From the NCBI RefSeq assembly GCF_004000605.1, contig NZ_CP018911.1, positions 1,488,001-1,552,000 of the forward strand: DNA of 64,000 nucleotides. The letters run 5' to 3'. This document shows, in pieces, positions 31,049 to 39,129 of the stretch. The stretch comes from Glycocaulis alkaliphilus. GTDB lineage: Bacteria; Pseudomonadota; Alphaproteobacteria; Caulobacterales; Maricaulaceae. Within the stretch, counting starts at the first letter, position 1; every line of letters begins with the position of its first letter. A model generated the notes under the pieces. The model was not told the DNA's origin. It did not search any database and saw only the letters and a program-made list of their open reading frames with translations. Made by a program: the position numbers and the translations under genes.

Positions 31049-32380
31049 TCAGCGCTTTGGCTGTGGCCGTCTGCGCCGCCGGGTGAATGTCAGCCCGGTC
31101 AGAGCCAGCGCTATCAGGGCGGCGATGACCACCATCATCAGCGTGTCTCGCACATCGCGGCCCAGCGGGTTGGCGAACTGCCATTTGTGAAGCTGGTCAA
31201 AGCTGCGCCCCTCCAGTGCCGCAACCGGGCCTGCCTGTCCGGCCTGCGCGAGCAGGCCATCTACCGGGTCAGCGAAGACCGGGCCGCCTTGTGTTTCCAC
31301 CCGCCAGACCGGCAGGCGCTTGCTGGCAAAGCCGTAATCGCCATCGAATCGGGTCTGCAGGGCGGTCACGCTGTCTGATGGCGCGTCCGCAAGGCGGAGC
31401 GCGCGGGCAGCATCATCAAGGGGCAGGCCCGCGCCGTTACCGGCGAAATAGCGCGCCTCACGGCCCTCTGCCGCGCGCCAGAGCCCGCCTTCAGTGTCCG
31501 CCGTGGCCGCCAGATGGGCAAAGCGCCCTTGCGGCACCTCATCAAGGCTGGCGGGCGCAAACAGGGCGGCGCCGGGGCGTTCGGCGGCAAACAGCGATGC
31601 GTTCACCCAGGCATGGAAAAGCCCCGATACAGGAAAGGCGAGGGCAGGCAGGGCCAGCGCCAGCCCGGCATAGCGGTGCCATCGGCGCAGCCCCTTTCCC
31701 TTTGCGGTAAACGTAAGGCTGATGCCTGCCAGCACCGTGCTGATGAAGATCAGGGTGAGCGCAGTGATGACCAGCAGGCGCAAGGGCTCGACGGGTTTCA
31801 GGAAGGAGAGCGTGTGTACGCTCTGGAAGACACGCAGCATCACCCGGCGTGGCGCATTGGTGACGGAGGCCAGCCGGTCCGAGCCGGTATCGACATAGAC
31901 GGTAAGCCGGTCTGACGTGTCGAACATCACCGCCATGACCGGCAGGAGACGGTTGATGGCCGGATAGTCTGCGCTGAAGGCTGTGATCTCTTCCACCGTG
32001 AGCACGGGCACGTCGGGCAGGGCGGCGTAGTGGCGGGCGAGCGTGATGGCGTGCTCGCGCGCCGCTTCCGGTGCTGGTTCGCCGGTTGCGGCATTGAGGG
32101 CGAGGCGGGGCGTATGCGGATCAGTGCGCACTGACCAGTAGGCGCCATTGCCGGACGGGGCCAGCCGGAGATGTCGAACCCCGGACGGCATGGCGGCGAG
32201 GGTGGAGGGGGCCGAAGCCCCCTCCGTTTCGATTTCCAGCGCGGGCGGCATCTGGATCGCGGCTCGCGGCGCGGTCCAGCTCATGATGGGATGGAGGAAG
32301 CCTGAAAGCCCCCACATCACCACGGCAAGAACCGCGAGTTGCGGCCCCGTCCGGTGCAGCCGCCGGACATCGATCCTCAT
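31049..32380 (-). CDS. PepSY-domain inner-membrane protein
   Basis: The 443-residue product resembles PepSY-associated TM proteins found beside iron or copper receptors, some acting as ferric-siderophore reductases. TM1 is LAVLAVVMWGLSGFLHPIMSW, PepSY-like periplasmic regions follow, then TM2 LRLLVITALTLIFISTVLA, KGKGLRRWHRYAGL, TM3 with FHAW, and a last TM LIALALTGLTFTRRRRR. Histidines in or near helices (GFLHP, RWHRYAG, LFHAW, QLHKW) could bind heme or metal. Its start overlaps the stop of the receptor gene by 4 bases, so the two are translationally coupled. Confidence 0.82.
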   Translation of the reverse strand: MRIDVRRLHRTGPQLAVLAVVMWGLSGFLHPIMSWTAPRAAIQMPPALEIETEGASAPSTLAAMPSGVRHLRLAPSGNGAYWSVRTDPHTPRLALNAATGEPAPEAAREHAITLARHYAALPDVPVLTVEEITAFSADYPAINRLLPVMAVMFDTSDRLTVYVDTGSDRLASVTNAPRRVMLRVFQSVHTLSFLKPVEPLRLLVITALTLIFISTVLAGISLTFTAKGKGLRRWHRYAGLALALPALAFPVSGLFHAWVNASLFAAERPGAALFAPASLDEVPQGRFAHLAATADTEGGLWRAAEGREARYFAGNGAGLPLDDAARALRLADAPSDSVTALQTRFDGDYGFASKRLPVWRVETQGGPVFADPVDGLLAQAGQAGPVAALEGRSFDQLHKWQFANPLGRDVRDTLMMVVIAALIALALTGLTFTRRRRRPQPKR

Positions 32381-34434
32381 TGCCCGCCCCCGAAGGCCAG
32401 CGTCACGCCCGCATAGACGGCGCGGGTTTCGCCGGGGGTAAAGCGCGCCAGCGCAGCCGTGGACGCATCGGCAACAGTCTGTACCGCCGAGACATAGGCT
32501 TCGTCGGTCAGATTGCGGCCCTCGACATAGAAGCCGAGGCGGTCATTCACATCATAACGCGCAGAGACGCCCAGCAGGGTGTAACCGGGGAGCTTTTCCG
32601 AATTCATGTAGTCGGTGAAGCCGTCCCCGCTCTGCCAGGTAAGGCTGGGCGCAATCTCGAACGGACCGAAGCCGTAGCGCAGCTCGGCCACCAGACGGTG
32701 ACGGCCCAAGCCCGGCAGGCGGTTATCGCCATAGGTCGTATCGCCGTCGAAACGGAAATCGCCATAGGTGTAGGCCAGACGCGTGCGCCACGTTCCTGCT
32801 TCGCCCTCATGCAGCAGGGCTTCAGTGCCGAGTTCGAAGCCGGTACGCACCGTGTCATCGGCGTTGAAGATCGCAGCCGGAATGCCGGGCACGACCGTGA
32901 AGGCGGTGAACTCGTTATCCAGATGGATGCGGTAGAGCGCGGCCTCAAACCGGAAACGGTCGTAGGCGCCCCTCAGGCCGATCTCGTAGCTCGTGCCTTC
33001 CATCGCGCGGATCGGCGTGAAACCGCCCACCCCGCCTTGCGTCACGTCGGAGAAGGTGGGCGGCTCGAAGATCTGGCTGATATTGGCAAACCCGGTCAGC
33101 GCGTCATCGAAGCGGTAGAGCGCGCCGATGCGGGCCGTGACGCTGGAGAAGCTGACATCCCCGCCTGCCGCCGGGTTGATCCGGTCCTCGACTTCGCGCC
33201 GCGTTGAATTGTTCACCAGCCCCGCCAGCAGGTCGAAGCGCTCGGTCAGCCCCACGCGGGCATCGATAAAGGCGTTCGCGCCTGAACCCTTCTGGCGTGC
33301 GTTACCAATCTGGAAGCCGGCTGTGCCGCCATTATTGAGGAACACCCGTGCGTCGGTTTCACTGCGCCGCAGATCGCCGCCAAGCGTGAACTCCACCGGC
33401 AGGCCGGCCAGCTCGGCCTCATGGCTCCAGCGGGCAAAGAGGCGGTAATCCTCCATGTCCTGATCGACGATGACCGGAACCGGGTGCCAGAGCGTGCGCG
33501 TGGTTGCGCTGCCGCCAATGGAAAAGCGGCCCACACCTGTATCAAAATGGGACACTGTCCAGCCGCGCCAGGCATTCAGGTCGCGGCCATAGCGAAGGGC
33601 GATCGCAGCAGGGTCCTGCTGGCGCGGATCAGCCCGCAGCTGGGCCAGCGTCAGATTGCCCGGCATCTCCTGATTGATGTCGCTGCCAAGCAGGCCAAAG
33701 CGCGTTTCCACCTGATCATTCCAGCGCCAGCCGAGATCGGCATAAATGCGGCCATTGGACTGGTTTGCGTTGGGACGGAAGCCGTCCTGACGCTGCCAGG
33801 TAGCGGCGAGGGCATAGTCCAGATTGCCGTGCGTGCCGCTGGTGCGGCCATGGGTGCGTGTCGTACCGAACGAGCCGGCTTCCAGCCGGACACCCGACTG
33901 GTTGTTCAGCGAGGCCGCGCTTAGCCCCTCAATCTCGATAGACCCGCCCAGCATGGTGGAGCCGGTGCGGAAACCGTTGGCACCGCGATTGACCGCCATG
34001 TGCGAGACGAAAAGCGGATCAAGCTCCTGATAATCGCCAAACCCGTCGGCGTTATTGATCGGGACGCCGTTGAAGATCAGCTCCACACCGCGCAGGTGCA
34101 TATTGTTGGCAAGACCCGAACCGCGCACCGACAGGCGCGAATCCTCGCCGAATTTGGGCTGGGCCACCACACCGGCGGTAAACGCCAGCGTATCGGCAAA
34201 CCCGATCGCGTAACGCGTGGCGAAGCTTTCCGCGTCGATGATGGAGATATTGCCGGGCTGGCGCGCGGCTTCGGCTGCCGCTTCTTCAGCAGGCGCGGAC
34301 AGGCGGTAGCCGGTGACGACAACGCGGTCCTGTAGTTCGCCGGTTTCGGCCGTTTCCGCGAAGGCAGCTGTAGACAGGCCGGCAGCGGCCAGCAGAACGA
34401 ACCCGGCAGTGCGGGCAAGGTATTGGGTTTTCAT
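32377..34434 (-). CDS. TonB-dependent outer-membrane receptor
   Basis: The 685-residue product has a signal peptide (cleavage near TAAFAET), a TonB-box-like DRVVVTGYR, a plug domain (residues about 55-170 with NISIIDAESFATRY, SVRGSGLANNMHLRGVELIFNGVPINNADG) and a 22-strand-type barrel. The RGVELIFNGVPINNADGFGD plug is reminiscent of FecA-type siderophore receptors. Context (DUF2946 upstream, PepSY protein downstream) suggests iron or copper uptake; ligand not deducible. It ends in GVTLAFGGGQ rather than a terminal aromatic residue. Confidence 0.92.
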   Translation of the reverse strand: MKTQYLARTAGFVLLAAAGLSTAAFAETAETGELQDRVVVTGYRLSAPAEEAAAEAARQPGNISIIDAESFATRYAIGFADTLAFTAGVVAQPKFGEDSRLSVRGSGLANNMHLRGVELIFNGVPINNADGFGDYQELDPLFVSHMAVNRGANGFRTGSTMLGGSIEIEGLSAASLNNQSGVRLEAGSFGTTRTHGRTSGTHGNLDYALAATWQRQDGFRPNANQSNGRIYADLGWRWNDQVETRFGLLGSDINQEMPGNLTLAQLRADPRQQDPAAIALRYGRDLNAWRGWTVSHFDTGVGRFSIGGSATTRTLWHPVPVIVDQDMEDYRLFARWSHEAELAGLPVEFTLGGDLRRSETDARVFLNNGGTAGFQIGNARQKGSGANAFIDARVGLTERFDLLAGLVNNSTRREVEDRINPAAGGDVSFSSVTARIGALYRFDDALTGFANISQIFEPPTFSDVTQGGVGGFTPIRAMEGTSYEIGLRGAYDRFRFEAALYRIHLDNEFTAFTVVPGIPAAIFNADDTVRTGFELGTEALLHEGEAGTWRTRLAYTYGDFRFDGDTTYGDNRLPGLGRHRLVAELRYGFGPFEIAPSLTWQSGDGFTDYMNSEKLPGYTLLGVSARYDVNDRLGFYVEGRNLTDEAYVSAVQTVADASTAALARFTPGETRAVYAGVTLAFGGGQ

Positions 34435-34502
34435 TGGGATGTCCCCGAAGGCAGATGCTTGAACAGTGGCCCGCAGCCCCGTTCAGCGTCATGCCGAGGG
34501 GA

Positions 34503-34922
34503 TCAGGCCGTTTGGAGGTCTGTCAGGCTGCTTGAGGGTGGTCCGCGCTGGCCGGGCAGGGCGATATGACCGGATGCGGATTTGCCTGCTTCTGGCGCGT
34601 ATAGACGGTGAAGCGGCAGGGCGTGGCTCAGCCAGGCCGGGCTGTCGGGCATGACCGCAATGGCGGCAAGTCCGGCAAAGGCACACGGTGCCTCAGGGGT
34701 AATGGGATCTGCGCTATCGGGCGATACGGCCTTGCCATCGGCATCGAGGACCAGTTCGCGCATGCCCTCGGATGTACAGATGACAAGGGTGAACTGCCCG
34801 TCGGCGCCTGCCTGCGGCATCCACCCCGATGGCACCAGGCCGCTCATGCACGCGGCGACAAGCGCGAGCGTGGCCATGATCTGGCGAAGGCTGGAAAGCC
34901 GGGAGGGGCGGGCGTTCAACAT
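34503..34922 (-). CDS. DUF2946-like small exported protein
   Basis: The 139-residue product starts at 34922. It has one N-terminal hydrophobic segment (ALVAACMSGLVPSGWMP) followed by the pattern GQFTLVICTSEG, matching the DUF2946 family (GWMP...F.LVICT). A cysteine-containing stretch (EAPCAFAGLAA) and histidines (LSHALPLH) follow. DUF2946 genes often sit next to TonB-dependent receptors and copper-handling proteins. Here it is directly upstream of a receptor on the same strand, 68 bases away. The role is unknown. Confidence 0.7.
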   Translation of the reverse strand: MLNARPSRLSSLRQIMATLALVAACMSGLVPSGWMPQAGADGQFTLVICTSEGMRELVLDADGKAVSPDSADPITPEAPCAFAGLAAIAVMPDSPAWLSHALPLHRLYAPEAGKSASGHIALPGQRGPPSSSLTDLQTA

Positions 34923-34990
34923 GGGTTGATCTGCTAACGCCGGTTTCTGATGCGTGCAACATCGCGAAGCTGCGGCGAAACGCGCAAACA

Positions 34991-35020
34991 AAAACGCCGC
35001 CAGTTGCCCGGCGGCGTTTT
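34991..35020 (-). terminator. Terminator of the HU gene
   Basis: AAAACGCCGCC, loop AGTTGCCC, GGCGGCGTTTT: an 11-bp stem with a T-rich run on the minus strand, 49 bases after the HU stop and just before the DUF2946 gene. Confidence 0.88.
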
Positions 35021-35068
35021 CGCGAAGGGGTGTCTCCCGTCCCTTTCGGGCGGGAAACGGAAATTCCC

Positions 35069-35335
35069 TTAGATGTCTTTCAGCGCAGACGCCGGGCGGA
35101 ATGCCAGCGAGGTCTTGGCTTTGGACTTCATTTTTTCGCCCGTACGCGGGTTGCGGACTTCACGCGCTTCGCGGTGCTTGGCGTGGAAGGTGCCGAAACC
35201 GGCGAGCTGAACCGTGTCGCCTTTTTTGGCGGAGGCAACGATGGCATCGACGAAGGTGTCGATGGCGTCGCCGGCCTGGGCGCGGGTGATGCCAGCCTTG
35301 TCGGAGATGGCTTTGGCGAGTTCTGCTTTGTTCAT
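35069..35335 (-). CDS. hup: HU-family nucleoid protein
   Basis: The 88-residue product is a full HU homologue: MNKAELAKAISDKAGITRAQ at the start, the helical dimer domain, GDTVQLAGFGTFHAKHR, and the DNA-binding arm REVRNPRTGEKM with the conserved RNP. It ends LAFRPASALKDI. HU bends and compacts DNA and assists replication and repair. It has its own terminator. A purine-rich SD (GGGGGGAACC) lies upstream. Confidence 0.96.
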   Translation of the reverse strand: MNKAELAKAISDKAGITRAQAGDAIDTFVDAIVASAKKGDTVQLAGFGTFHAKHREAREVRNPRTGEKMKSKAKTSLAFRPASALKDI

Positions 35336-35544
35336 GAGGGTTCCCCCCGGTTGTTTGACGCCTCGCCAGCCGCAAGCGGCAGGGTTGGCCGTTCATTGGA
35401 CGGATGAATCAATCGCGATTCTCATAAGGCATAGCAAGGAAATACAGGGGAGTCGGCAGGTTTTACGCAGGCATCTGCCATTCATCCGATCCATATGGTA
35501 AACAAAAGCTTGAAATCTGGCCCGGTGTTTGCGCTACGGAAAGC

Positions 35545-35742
35545 ATGGAACCCAAACGCGCCCCATTATTGAACATCGTCGCCGCGACCGGCCTGGCTGT
35601 CAGCGTGGCTGTGCTGAGCTATGCGGGGTTTGAAGCCCTGTTTTCCAGCCCCACCCTGTCGGCCCTGACAGGCGCGGTTGTGGGCGGTTTCGTTCTGGGA
35701 CGCCTATTGCGCCAGCGCCGGGACACGGCTCACCGCGCGTAA
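35545..35742 (+). CDS. Small two-helix membrane protein, hypothetical
   Basis: A 65-residue reading frame begins with an ATG preceded by CGGAAAG. It codes for two hydrophobic helices (IVAATGLAVSVAVLSYAGF and LTGAVVGGFVLGRLL) with a basic C-terminus. It diverges from HU and its stop overlaps the end of the convergent thioesterase gene. It is likely a real small inner-membrane protein because codon use and topology look natural, but conservation is untested. Confidence 0.5.
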   Translation: MEPKRAPLLNIVAATGLAVSVAVLSYAGFEALFSSPTLSALTGAVVGGFVLGRLLRQRRDTAHRA

Positions 35743-36146
35743 AGCACCATCTGCGTACAGCGGAAGAGCGCGAGCACCTTGCCATCGGCTTCACGCCGCG
35801 CGGCTGCATCCCACACCTGCGTGGTCCGGCCCAGATGCACCGGCTTTGCTTCCCCCAGCACCCGGCCATCGCGGGCTGTGCCCATGAAGTTCGATTTCAG
35901 CTCCACCGTGGTGAAGCTGATCGCGCCTTCGGGCAGATTGGCCATGGCCCCATAACCGCATAGCGAGTCCAGCAACGCCATGATGCTCGCGGCATGCAGG
36001 AAGCCGTTGGGCGCCAGCAATTCCTCGCGCACATCTATATAGCCTTCGACGTGCGCGGGATCGCCATTGGTAATGACGAGACCCACGAGGCCGGGCAGCT
36101 TACCGGCGCTGACGGCATTGATGGCGTCGAGATCTGACGTGTTCAC
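35730..36146 (-). CDS. PaaI-type hotdog thioesterase
   Basis: The 138-residue product has the hotdog-fold PaaI pattern. ELLAPNGFLHAASIMALLDSL places the usual catalytic Asp in the helix (ALLDSLCG) and an HA pair where PaaI proteins have HGG. Then come TTVELKSNFMGTARDGRVL and a final strand GKVLALFRCTQMVL. These enzymes hydrolyse acyl-CoA thioesters; substrate unknown. Its ATG overlaps the stop of the upstream oxidoreductase by 4 bases, so the two probably form an operon. Confidence 0.88.
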   Translation of the reverse strand: MNTSDLDAINAVSAGKLPGLVGLVITNGDPAHVEGYIDVREELLAPNGFLHAASIMALLDSLCGYGAMANLPEGAISFTTVELKSNFMGTARDGRVLGEAKPVHLGRTTQVWDAAARREADGKVLALFRCTQMVLYAR

Positions 36147-37138
36147 ACTTTCACCAGCATTTTGCCGAGATTGGCGCCGGTGAAGAGGCCGGTGAACGCC
36201 TCGGGCATCTTTTCAATCCCCTCATAGACGGTTTCGCGGCTCTTCACCTTGCCGCTCATCATCCAGCTGGAGAGATCCTTGATGAACTCGCCCTGCAGGT
36301 CGAAATGCTCGGTAACGATGAAGCCGCGCATCATCAGCGACTTCGTGACGATATTGGTCATGTTGTGCGGGCCGGGCGAGGGCGTCTCGTCATTATAGCG
36401 CGAGATCATGCCGCACGCGGCGATGCGCCCGAACTGATTGAGCACGTCGAGAGCGGCCACCAGATGATCGCCGCCGACATTCTCGAAATAGGCGTTCACG
36501 CCTTCAGGGGCCGCCTCCTTGATGGCTTTGCGCAGGTCAGGCACGTCCTTGTAGTCGATCGCGGCGTCGGCCCCGATCTCCAGGCAGAAATCGGTCTTGG
36601 CCTTGCCGCCGGCGGTCGCGATGACGCGCGCGCCCATGGCCTTGGCAAACTGGATACCGGCAGAGCCCACCGCGCCTGCGCCCGCGCTCATCCACAGCGT
36701 TTCGCCTTCTTTCAGGCCTATAATGCGCTTCAGGCCCGCATAGGCCGTCAGCCCTGTAAGGCCGGCAATGCCCAGATAGGCGTGGGCGGGCAGAAGGTTT
36801 GCATCGACCTTCATCAGGCCCTTGGCGGGTGCCACATAAGCTTCGCGCCAGCCGAGCATGCTCATCACATAGTCGCCCTCTTTCAGGGCGCCGGAGCGCG
36901 ACTTGATGACCTTGCCGACCGCGCCGCCTTCCATGGGCTTACCGGGCATGAACGGGTCGATATAGGTCTTCAGGCCCGCCATGCGCGGGCGCATGTAAGG
37001 ATCGACCGAGAGCCATTCATTCGCCACCAGCACCTCGCCCTCGGCCGGCTCAGGCAGGTCCACCTCCGCCAGCGTGAAGTATTCGGGCTTCACCGCACCG
37101 GTGAAGTGACGAACGAGATGGATTTCACGAGATTTCAT
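36143..37138 (-). CDS. NADP-dependent medium-chain oxidoreductase (CurA/leukotriene-type)
   Basis: The 331-residue product belongs to the zinc-free MDR family that includes CurA and leukotriene B4 dehydrogenases. Seen motifs: LSVDPYMRPRM, GGAVGKVIKSRS, GLTGLTAYAGL, the dinucleotide-binding SAGAGAVGSAGIQFAKAMG, and YFENVGGD. Such enzymes reduce alpha,beta-unsaturated carbonyls with NADPH. The start at 37138 matches the family N-terminus (HLVRHFTGAVKPEYFTL). It is coupled to the thioesterase gene downstream. Confidence 0.9.
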   Translation of the reverse strand: MKSREIHLVRHFTGAVKPEYFTLAEVDLPEPAEGEVLVANEWLSVDPYMRPRMAGLKTYIDPFMPGKPMEGGAVGKVIKSRSGALKEGDYVMSMLGWREAYVAPAKGLMKVDANLLPAHAYLGIAGLTGLTAYAGLKRIIGLKEGETLWMSAGAGAVGSAGIQFAKAMGARVIATAGGKAKTDFCLEIGADAAIDYKDVPDLRKAIKEAAPEGVNAYFENVGGDHLVAALDVLNQFGRIAACGMISRYNDETPSPGPHNMTNIVTKSLMMRGFIVTEHFDLQGEFIKDLSSWMMSGKVKSRETVYEGIEKMPEAFTGLFTGANLGKMLVKV

Positions 37139-37142
37139 GGAC

Positions 37143-37967
37143 TTACTCTTCAGTTGCGGAAGGGGGTGGAGCTTCGGCCGGCGCGTCGCCGGAGTCGAGG
37201 CTGATGGACATGAGTTCAAGGAAGGAGACATCGTAGCCGAGCTGCAGCACCAGTTCCATACTGGCCATGGTCAGGGCCATGATCAGCACGGTTGATGGGA
37301 TGGTGACCAGAAGGCTCGCAATGAGCAGGCCGGCCAGGGCCAGCGGGTGCAGACCATACCCGCCAGAGCCGATCCGGATCAGCGCCACGAAGAACACGAT
37401 GGCGCTGAGGCTCTGTGTCATTATGAATGCGAGCTCGCTGAAGATGAGCAGCGGAACCACCAGCAGCGATGCAATCAGCATCGCATTGTTTGCCGTCAGG
37501 TAGCACTGCAGATGGTGCCACCAGCTGACCGATGGCCGGAACAGCTTGATAACCACAAGATAGGGGACCATGCCTGCCACCAGAATGGGCCAGTTTAAGA
37601 GCCCGCCCCAGCGAGACACCGTTGCGGAGACCTCCTCGAACGTGTGTCCACGCTCGGCAAGCGCTGCGCGCACCCTGTCCCAGCCATCTGCTGCCATCAT
37701 CGTCTCGAGCGAGAACATGTTGGGCAGGCCGAAAAACGCGATGATCGCGAAGGTCAGTCCCATCAGGCTGAGAAACAGCCGCAGAGGTGAGAAGTAGGCG
37801 TTGGTCCCGTTTAGTACATCGCGGGCGATGCGCGGCGTAAACACCAGCGTGTCGATCACCGTGCGGACAATGTTCGGCCCTAGCGGAAGGCCTGCAACAC
37901 CGGCGACCGCGCCACGCAGCTCTGACTGCGGCGTTACGGGCCCGGAATCCCTCTCTGAATTGCTCAT
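37143..37967 (-). CDS. Membrane protein, unknown (Yip1/DUF3667-like features)
   Basis: The 274-residue product starts at 37967, with GGGGAGAG about 6 bases upstream. It has about 60 polar residues, then FTPRIARDVLNGTNAYFSPLRLFLSL, a pattern seen in DUF3667/Yip1-like proteins (RDVL.G...YFSP.R). About five transmembrane segments follow, then an acidic tail. Family placement is tentative. It ends 4 bases before the oxidoreductase start, so it may be the first gene of that operon. Confidence 0.6.
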   Translation of the reverse strand: MSNSERDSGPVTPQSELRGAVAGVAGLPLGPNIVRTVIDTLVFTPRIARDVLNGTNAYFSPLRLFLSLMGLTFAIIAFFGLPNMFSLETMMAADGWDRVRAALAERGHTFEEVSATVSRWGGLLNWPILVAGMVPYLVVIKLFRPSVSWWHHLQCYLTANNAMLIASLLVVPLLIFSELAFIMTQSLSAIVFFVALIRIGSGGYGLHPLALAGLLIASLLVTIPSTVLIMALTMASMELVLQLGYDVSFLELMSISLDSGDAPAEAPPPSATEE

Positions 37968-38100
37968 TCGTGCTCTCCCCGCCCTGTTGCCCGTCATGCT
38001 AGGGGCGCTTTGCGGCAGCGGAAACAGGAAAATCCCGCGCCGGGGCGAATTGTGAACTTCCCCTTTGTCAGCCTCGCCGCAACGTGCAATCTCCGCCCCT

Positions 38101-39045
38101 ATGAGCAATGCATCCCAACCCTTGCGCGCCGGGGTCGTCGGCGCGGGCGTTTTTGGCGGCTATCATGCAGGCAAGTATGCCGGTGATGCCCGCACCGAGT
38201 TTATCGGCGTATTCGATCCGGTGCGTGACCGGGCGCGGGCGATTGCCCGTCAGTACGGGGCCATCGCCTTCACCTCGCTCAACGCGATGATCGAGGAAGC
38301 CGACATCATCACCGTTGCCAGCCCGGCCCTCTTCCACCATGACGCAGCCCACCGCGCGCTGGCGGCGGGCCGGCATGTGCTGGTGGAAAAGCCGATCTGC
38401 GCCACCGTGGAAGAGGGGCGTGAGCTGCTGGAGCTGGCGCGAAAATATGGCCGCGTCCTGCAGGTCGGCCATCAGGAGCGCTTCGTCTTTGCCGCGATGG
38501 GGCTGTTCGGCACGCTGCCGCCTGCGCGCACCCTGTCCGCACGCAGGATGGGCACGCCGTCGCCCCGCAATCTGGACGTCTCGGTGACGCTCGACTTGAT
38601 GATCCACGACATTGACCTGGTGCTGGCGCTGGCGGGCAGCGCCCCGTCAAAGGTCGAGGCGGATATGCGCGCCGAACGCGGCGGGCTGGCCGATCACATC
38701 GTCACCAGGCTGGAATTTCCCGGTGGTCAGGTGGCAGAGCTCGAATCGAGCCGCGTGGCCGCAGACCGCGACCGCGTCATGACCATCGAGTTCGAGGGCG
38801 GGGCAGTGCTGGACGTGGACTTCATCCGCAAGCGTTTCGAGAACGGAGCCGGGCTGCCGCTGGATCCCGGCTTTGCCGACGCGCCCATGGCGAAGGATTC
38901 GCTGGGCGCCAGCGTGCAGAACTTTGTGTCGCGCGTGCTCGACCCCGCTCATGTCAGTCCGGCCGCGGACGGGCAGGCAGGTGTCCTGGCACTGGAGACG
39001 GCTCTTGCCATCGACGCCGCAGCGGGCAGCCTCAGCCGGATGTAG
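38101..39045 (+). CDS. Gfo/Idh/MocA-family oxidoreductase
   Basis: The 314-residue product has an N-terminal Rossmann fold (GVVGAGVFGGYHAGKY) and the family signature HVLVEKPICATVEEG with the catalytic-region Lys. A C-terminal alpha/beta domain follows, with LMIHDIDLVLALAG (metal/substrate-side histidine) and an ADHIVTRLEFPGG strand. Members oxidise sugars or inositols with NAD(P); related proteins serve UDP-sugar pathways for lipid A and O-antigen. Substrate not deducible. It lies 84 bases before gltX on the same strand. Confidence 0.9.
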   Translation: MSNASQPLRAGVVGAGVFGGYHAGKYAGDARTEFIGVFDPVRDRARAIARQYGAIAFTSLNAMIEEADIITVASPALFHHDAAHRALAAGRHVLVEKPICATVEEGRELLELARKYGRVLQVGHQERFVFAAMGLFGTLPPARTLSARRMGTPSPRNLDVSVTLDLMIHDIDLVLALAGSAPSKVEADMRAERGGLADHIVTRLEFPGGQVAELESSRVAADRDRVMTIEFEGGAVLDVDFIRKRFENGAGLPLDPGFADAPMAKDSLGASVQNFVSRVLDPAHVSPAADGQAGVLALETALAIDAAAGSLSRM

Positions 39046-39129
39046 GCGAGCGGCATTTGACGCCTGACAGCGGGCATGGCAAAGCCAGCCGCCTTCACCT
39101 GCCGCTCTAACTGTGCTGGAAATCCGTCC

